Below are positions 58,406 to 64,000 of a stretch of DNA of 64,000 nucleotides, in pieces. The stretch is from assembly GCF_040712315.1 (NCBI RefSeq), contig NC_134017.1, positions 12,182,001 to 12,246,000 on the forward strand. The letters are read 5' to 3'. The translations under genes and the position numbers were made by a program. Each line of letters begins with the position of its first letter. The stretch's first letter is position 1. The DNA comes from Castanea sativa (lineage: Eukaryota > Streptophyta > Magnoliopsida > Fagales > Fagaceae). Under the pieces are notes generated by a model, which had not been told where the DNA came from, did no database searches, and saw only the letters and a list, made by a program, of their open reading frames with translations.

Positions 58406-59446
58406 ACTCAATTTCAGGAGAATTCTAATTCTTCTATGTCCTTTAGTAGACATACTAGGACACGTACCTTTTGATCTTCACGGCCAAAGACTTGTACTTT
58501 GTGAGTGAGAAAGGAGCCTAAGCCTTAATTATCTTTTCTATCTGTCCTCTAATTTAATTCTTTTTATCTAAAGTAGGACTTTCTTGCTTGATTTCTCATA
58601 TGTTTTTGGAATCATGCTTTCATACATCTGCATCTTTCTTTCATGCTTTCATATTGTTTGTCTGTTTTTGTTTGGTTGTTTAATTTTTATTTATTTAATT
58701 TTTCAATACAAAAAAAGAAATTAATCAGAAAAATACAAAAAACAGTGTGTGTTTGTGTATATTGGTACTTGTGTACCTTGGATGGCCATTGAAACAAAGT
58801 TTTCTAAACTTTGTATTTCTTGTAGTGTAGATGAGCATCTCGATGCACAACTAAACAAGTGATTTTTGTGGCTTATGTTTGTGATGAGTACGATTAAGTA
58901 ATCCCTTATACTTAACACTCATATCACTCTTTTTGACAGGAAGGACTAGAAAATCCTAAGAGAAAGGCATAAATAACCATCCCATCACTAAAACCCGCAA
59001 ATCATGAATAACATCTGTGTACTTCGGCATAGCAAAATTGTGATGTTTTGGCTTACATAATTGGGTATTTCTTCTCTCTCTTATATGCCCATGCATGATA
59101 TGTTCAAAAAGAAAATATGCAAAGAAAATTCAAAAGCAAAGAGAATCAAAATGCTTTTAAATTTGATTGCAAGCGTGTTTCTAGGAGTTATAGGATGTAC
59201 CTTGAAGGTTATAGTCCTCATCAAGCAGTTATGATTGTGTGTAAGTGTATTTGATTTTCTCATATCTCAAATTGTCATAATATGAGACACTTATGCATGT
59301 GCAGGTACACGCATACTCTTTGCTACTCTTGATACATGTGCATGCATAATGTGATTTGGCTATCACAAGGGCTATATGTGTTAATATATGCTCACTAAAC
59401 TGTCGTAACTTGTTTTTAAAATATAAAATTAGTTAGACTTGTTTAA

Positions 59447-59478
<32 letters not shown>

Positions 59479-60570
59479 GATCTATGAATGCTTTGCATTT
59501 TTGTTGAGAGATGTTTTGAGAGCTTAACATGTTGATTGGATCTTTGGTTGAGTTGCTTGCTTGTTCCATTCATATTTATGTGTTTTTTCTCCCTTTTAAA
59601 ACACCTTTTCTTCAAGCTCAACAGTTTCTCGACAGATCCTCGACAGATTCTCTTTTATTGAGCCATTCTTTCTTCTTTTCTCGACAGATCTTGATGGAAT
59701 CTCAATCCATCGAGGTTTCTATGTTTCTTCTTGATAGATTCTCTATAGCTTCTTCGATCCGTCAAGCCAAATATCTTGTGCTCTCTTTTTGCTCGACACA
59801 TCCTCGACAAATTCTCAATCCATCGAGGTTTGCTTCTGCTCGATAGCAGCTCAACAGCTTTTTGATTTGTCGAGACCCTCTTGTATGCATTGTTTTTCAC
59901 ATGTTTTGGATCTTTCTATTATCCTGTCATCCATAACATCTTGTTTCATTACATTCATGCATTTTTATGGATTCCTTTTGCCCCCTTGATCATCTTTGAT
60001 CATCTTTATGTTTCTCAGGTGAAGTTTTATAGCTTTTTGTACCCTTAGTCAATCATGACAAAAAGGAGAAGAAAATGTGGTTTCTTTTTAAGATTCTACA
60101 TGTTAGGGGGAGAAATACATGCCTTTGTAAGGGAGAGTTGTGTTTCATCTTGTTAGGGGGAGTGCTTACCTCGTTGTTTTAGCAGCTTCTTTTAGCTTCT
60201 TGTACACCGGTCTTGTGACCATTTTTACATACATTGTGCTTATATTTTATATGTATATATATACACGATGATGTATATTTTCTTCACCTATCTTTACATA
60301 TGTTGTTTCTTCTCTATCTTTATACACATGTTTCTTTATGCATGCAATCTTTATTTATGTTTCACACATGATGCCTTGATGAGTTTTGTTTAAGTGTTTC
60401 AGAAAAAGCGGTTGTGAAAGTCTATCTTGCCATGAATTTTCTTCTTGCAAAGTTTTTCAAGAGCTTATGTTAGGATTATATTTATTTTGTAATACAACAA
60501 GTGGTTAAGAGTCTAGTGATTTAAAACTTCTTTCATGATTCATTTGTTTGTTGTGCTTTTGTCACGGATT
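58406..60570 (+). other. Non-coding 3' region of the plus-strand copia-like element
   Basis: No gene is supportable. A (TG)n run lies at about 59,447-59,475. Between 59,615 and 59,880 the words CTCGACAGAT, CTCGACA and CCATCGAGGTTT recur about ten times in both orientations, similar to those in LTR family A. The GTTAGGGGGAG motif at about 60,102 and 60,146 recurs as a short repeat. Confidence 0.6.
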
Positions 60571-60585
60571 GCCAAAGGGGGCGAT
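60571..60585 (+). other. Polypurine tract of the plus-strand copia-like element
   Basis: GCCAAAGGGGGCGATTG directly precedes the TG of the 3' LTR. It corresponds to the tracts at 14070 and 53722 in the minus-strand relatives. Confidence 0.8.
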
Positions 60586-61268
60586 TGTTAGAGACATATT
60601 TTATGTAATTGGCTAATCTTTTGACAAAATGCACTTTACTTGTAATTGGGTAGATCTAGGATGGGTTTAGGACTTCAAGAAATATGTTGTTCAAGTTGAG
60701 TGTTAAAGCCATGAAGATTGGACCAAGAAATAAGTAAAGAAGAGCTGTTCATTAAAGCTTGACAGATACCTCGATAGAAACAATATCTACGAGACTTAAT
60801 GAAGAAAGTTCGACAGCAGCTTGACAAAAGCTAAATCTATCGAGATCTACGAAATCAGAATTTCCGGATCTGATTTTCGGCCCATGCTAAAATATTTGTG
60901 TATATTTTCTTTTCTCACAACCCTAGACATATATAAGGCTTATTTTAAAGGCCTTCATAGGGGGTATGCACATCGAGAACATATGAAAAAGTGACCGAAT
61001 ACCTTATTCTCTCAGCAAGAAGTTACTGCGTCTTTGCTCCCTAGGGTTTTGTAACTAATTACTTCTTGATCTTCATTATTGATGAAGTAAAGAACTTTGC
61101 AGCCTACAACCTTCTTCAAGTTGCTAGAGTTAGTCACGTACTGGAATCCGTGCAAAATGGCGACGTTCATATATTGAAGAGTTCAAAAGTTCTGAAGCGG
61201 TAGAAGGTTTCTACTGTAGTTTCATATACGGGAATTGTAGAGTCTAGGGACACAGGTTTTGTACTAGA
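60586..61268 (+). repeat. Truncated 3' LTR (family A)
   Basis: It starts TGTTAGAGACATATTTTATG and aligns with the first 672 bp of the 5' LTR. Homology stops after GTTTTGTACTAGA. About 244 bp are missing where F-box-associated DNA begins. Confidence 0.88.
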
Positions 61269-61333
61269 AATATATGTAATATTATTTAAATTTCTGCATT
61301 TGCAAATCACACTCGATAAATCTTTTTAAAGAT

Positions 61334-61588
61334 TTATGCACAGTTTTCATGAAGTCTATATGTCCATATGGATAACACATATCTGGCTTGACAAAATCCT
61401 CTATCAAAATCCAAATTGGGAAATGAAGACCATACACAATTCCATTCCTTGGACAAGAGACAAGTCTTAAATGCCTCTTGTCGGGGTAGGAAGGACAAGA
61501 TGTGATGCAAGATAAATTCAGGTAAATCGGATCTCCGATCCATTATATCAACTTTTTCATTTATCATGTGTCTCTCTATGCTCATCAA
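61334..61588 (-). pseudogene. F-box protein gene fragment
   Basis: On the minus strand, 84 residues carry an F-box: DRRSDLPEFILHHILSFLPR followed by KTCLLSKEWNCVWSSFPNLD, the pattern of plant F-box/LRR or FBD-type proteins. F-box proteins link substrates to SKP1-cullin ubiquitin ligases. ATG 61588 gives the longest frame; ATG 61543 (MDRRSDLPEF) is an equally good start. Plant relatives normally continue for several hundred residues of LRR or FBD sequence. Here the frame ends shortly after the box (LHENCA), and the truncated LTR begins about 65 bp downstream. The 3' part is therefore lost or separated, unless an intron leads elsewhere, which I do not see. Confidence 0.75.
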
Positions 61589-61949
61589 GAAGAGTTACAA
61601 AACGATGAAATAATACACCAAAAAAATAACAATGAAAATAAATAGAATGATGTTCAAATATATAATATAAAAATTCTTAATTATATAAAAAAAAAAAACA
61701 CTATTATACTTGTTATTGTTGTTTCAATAGAAAGCAACTAAAAGTGATCACAAAATTCTATTGAAGATTGGATGGATTAATTATATTGTAAATTGAAATT
61801 GTAAATGACAAGTCAACATAACCTAAATACAAAAAATTAATTAGAAATTATGTTTGAAAATATTCAAAAGTTTCTGAGTTATAAAAAATCAATAAAACAA
61901 ACTCTAAGGTAGTAAATATTTTTTTTAATCCAAAAAAAAGAGTGTTGTT
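61589..61949. other. F-box upstream region
   Basis: This is AT-rich sequence with A runs. No promoter element is distinct. Confidence 0.4.
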
Positions 61950-62518
61950 TAGGCTTTGTTGGGTCCTAAACTTCATTAATTGAAAAAGAAAAAAAAAAAA
62001 AAAAAAAACTAAACTTTCATGGGCTAAAATAATTTGGCTGCTCAAACAAAACCAGACTTGATTAATCATATACCTTTCCCACAAAAGTTCACTCTTTTAC
62101 AAAAATCAAATCTTTTTTCTCCAAAAAGCTTCAAGGGAACAACAATAATATGAAAGAAGACCTGATACCTTAAACATGAAAAGTTCATAAAAAAAATCTT
62201 TTTTTTTTTAACCATGAAGGAGACAATAAATTTTTTTTTGGGTTATCATGATAGACGATGATGAAACAAACATGTCGTAAATTAAACAACCAAAAAATAT
62301 TGACTGAAAAAAAGAAAAAGAAAATAAGAAGAAGAAGAAAAACCAAATAAATACCTATTTCGGCAACGTTGTAGAAGATCTTTCTCAATTTGTGTATCGG
62401 GTTGAAGGAGACTGCGTCGTAAAAACAGATATGAGAGAAAGAGACGAGTACAAGTACAGGTTTAGTATGGACTCAACAACGGAGTTCCACTTTATCTCAA
62501 ATTCCCTAAAAAACTCAC

Positions 62519-63180
62519 GGATTGTTTGGATTTGTATAGTTTTCCATCACTGGTTACTCTATATCCATCACTCATCATCCAAAATGAGTGGGTCCCACAT
62601 AGGCAATGCTTGTTTGGATGGGTTTTTTGAATTTGTTTCCATCACTCAATTCTCACCAAAGTGAGTAATGAGTGATTTAAATTGGAAACAAGTTTTAGAT
62701 GTTTTTGTGTTATGGAAATATAGTTATGATGGCAAAATTGTAATTTCACTCAAGATATGGGCCCCACAGCCAATGTTTAGTCATTTCAATGGTTAGCTTT
62801 TACTCACAACAACTCTTTTTCATACCAGACCAAACCCATTTCATTCAACACCCTTCCTTTACCTTCTTCATCTTCTCTTCCCAAGCACAAGCTCTCCATA
62901 CCCTTCCTTTACTTGCTTTATCTTCTCTTCCCAAGATCAATATCATGTGAAAAGCTAGCTTAGAAGATTGAAGTTTTCAAAAAGTTGTCAATATGAAATA
63001 TGGTTTTCACTGATCTGAAGGAGATTCATACCATAGCTGAAGGAGATCTCCATTTGATGTGCTCCCTGCCACCTGTGACGGTGAAGACCAAGTACAAAAC
63101 TACAACAAACTCATTGATTTCGGCCTCCACAAATTAGATCCACAATCTTTCTTTCTTGCTCCGTTGGTTTGGGTGCTGGG

Positions 63181-63211
<31 letters not shown>

Positions 63212-63740
63212 TTTTTTTTTTTTTTAATTTTCTCGATTGTGGGCTGTGAAAGTTTGGCCGTATCCCACAAATTTAAACAAATCTCATACATAGTTATGTG
63301 GGGATGAGTTTTACAACTGAACAAAAAAAAATTGATATTTGAGTGAACATAGATAATTCCATCATCCATGATACACAAAAAAAGGGGTTAAAAAAAACCA
63401 TGATATAACCCAAGGAAATAATGAAAATAAAAGAGGAGTAGTAAGGACAATGGTGTTGAGGCTGCGAAGGGAAGTGAAGAACTCTGGTTTGGTAAAGTTG
63501 GGTTTTGGGGTAAGTGGAGTGAAGAGGGGCCGGCTAGGGGTTTTGGTGCATTGGTGGCATAGGTTAGAGTGTGGGTCCCAATTTTTTGAGTTTTTGGAGT
63601 TGAAAACATAACCGGGCATAGGTGCCAAACCTGGCTTTGGAGATATTTGGGGATTTTTGAGTGATAGAAAATGAGTTATAGAGTGATGAGTGATGATATT
63701 TGAGTGATGAGTGATTATTGTTTTACACCCAAACAAGGCC
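62519..63740. mobile_element. Non-autonomous DNA transposon-like insert in the right repeat copy
   Basis: Comparison with the uninterrupted left copy (near 795) shows that this 1.2-kb piece is inserted. Its left end GGATTGTTTGGATTTGTA and the reverse complement of its right end, GGCCTTGTTTGGGTGTAA, form imperfect terminal repeats. The flanks AAAAACTCAC and TCAATCTCAC agree at seven of ten positions, which would suit a MULE-type 9-10-bp duplication but is not decisive. GAGTGATGAGTGATTATT words recur near both ends. A long T run lies at about 63,204-63,226. No transposase frame is visible. Confidence 0.6.
63187..63226. repeat. (TTC)n and poly(T) tract
   Basis: Several TTC units are followed by more than 20 T residues within the 1.2-kb insert. 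Confidence 0.9.
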
Positions 63741-64000
63741 TCAATCTCACAATCGTATTTATATTTGAGTTGTGATACTAGATTTTGATTTTCTTTATTT
63801 AATTATTTGTATAGTATCACCTTTTTTTTTTTTTCTTAAAGTGAAAAGGCTAAAAAATTAATATAATTAGATTTTTTTGAAAATTTATTTGTTGAATTGC
63901 AGTTTTAACATGAATATCAAAATTTGTTCAAATTGAATGATATTTATTACTTTCCATAAATGTTTTTATGCATAATTTAAAACTACAAAATATAAAATAT

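Larger units (their letters stand above)
55846..61268 (+). mobile_element. Copia-like LTR retrotransposon, gag only, 3' LTR truncated
   Basis: The 5' LTR (55846-56761), primer site, decayed gag (56830-58405), long non-coding stretch, polypurine tract (60571-60585) and partial 3' LTR (60586-61268) stand in normal order. Gag is followed within about 200 bp by the sequence that leads to the 3' LTR. No protease, integrase, reverse transcriptase or RNase H remains. The last 240 bp of the 3' LTR are missing, so no target duplication can be checked. The element faces the minus-strand copia-like remnant at 51690-55845. Confidence 0.85.
61950..64000. repeat. Long dispersed or segmental repeat, right copy, interrupted
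   Basis: The parts 61950-62508 and 63751-64000 match 207-1030 in the same orientation, with shared words such as AATAATTTGGCTGCTCAAAC and AACCAGACTTGATTAATCA, and at the end ATTTAAAACTACAAAA. The match runs to the window edge and may continue. The right copy lacks most of the TA microsatellite and has a transposon-like insert at 62519-63740. Confidence 0.8.

Noticed and set aside
63059..63307. 82-residue plus-strand frame with a Phe run
   Set aside because: The Phe run comes from TTC and T tracts in a non-coding transposon-like insert.

Overview
This is a gene-poor, AT-rich window of a plant nuclear genome. It has GT-AG introns, plant gene families (a DUF627/DUF629 ubiquitin-hydrolase-related protein, a GH3 beta-xylosidase and an F-box protein), many microsatellites and dense nested LTR retrotransposons with plant-type MITEs. 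I infer a woody eudicot. The Fagaceae are possible from the LTRs rich in CTCGCGAG-type motifs, but that is an impression and I could not test it.

Left part (1-13.2 kb). A repeat at about 207-1030 reappears near the right end of the window. A 2.36-kb solo LTR flanked by CCCAT lies at 2245-4599. The one apparently intact gene, a five-exon gene at 6340-9560, keeps the DUF627/DUF629 part of the ubiquitin carboxyl-terminal hydrolase-related family but stops before the peptidase domain. Next come the remains of a minus-strand Ty3/gypsy element: an integrase fragment, a tandem repeat and an antisense ORF.

Middle (13.2-40.4 kb). A minus-strand copia-like element has an LTR, a plant-transposon-type extra ORF and a gag with two zinc knuckles, but no recognisable polymerase. 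LTR-derived DNA follows, holding a perfect solo LTR (CATGG duplication), then a CACTA-like remnant, a local duplication and another LTR. A beta-D-xylosidase pseudogene (28182-31748, minus strand) is broken by four extra bases in exon 2 and by a TTA-flanked MITE in exon 5. Upstream of it lie duplicated intergenic segments and a 3.3-kb LTR with its own tandem repeat and a nested LTR.

Right part (40.4-64 kb). This is a three-layer nest. A small hAT-type element (8-bp duplication) contains a TTA-flanked MITE, which contains a recent 10.3-kb gypsy element (LTRs 40814-41908 and 50048-51125). That element has gag, protease and integrase but no reverse transcriptase, and carries an internal duplication. 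Two copia-like elements then meet in opposite orientation at 55845/55846. The first carries an LTR split by another solo LTR (TATGA duplication). The second has a truncated 3' LTR that abuts a truncated F-box gene (61334-61588).

The three genes have no evident shared pathway. The consistent theme is retroelements without a recognisable reverse transcriptase. Two of them keep a conserved extra ORF, and one fragment has an antisense ORF as reported for the Tat lineage of gypsy elements. I saw no tRNA, rRNA, CRISPR array or bacterial-type operon.
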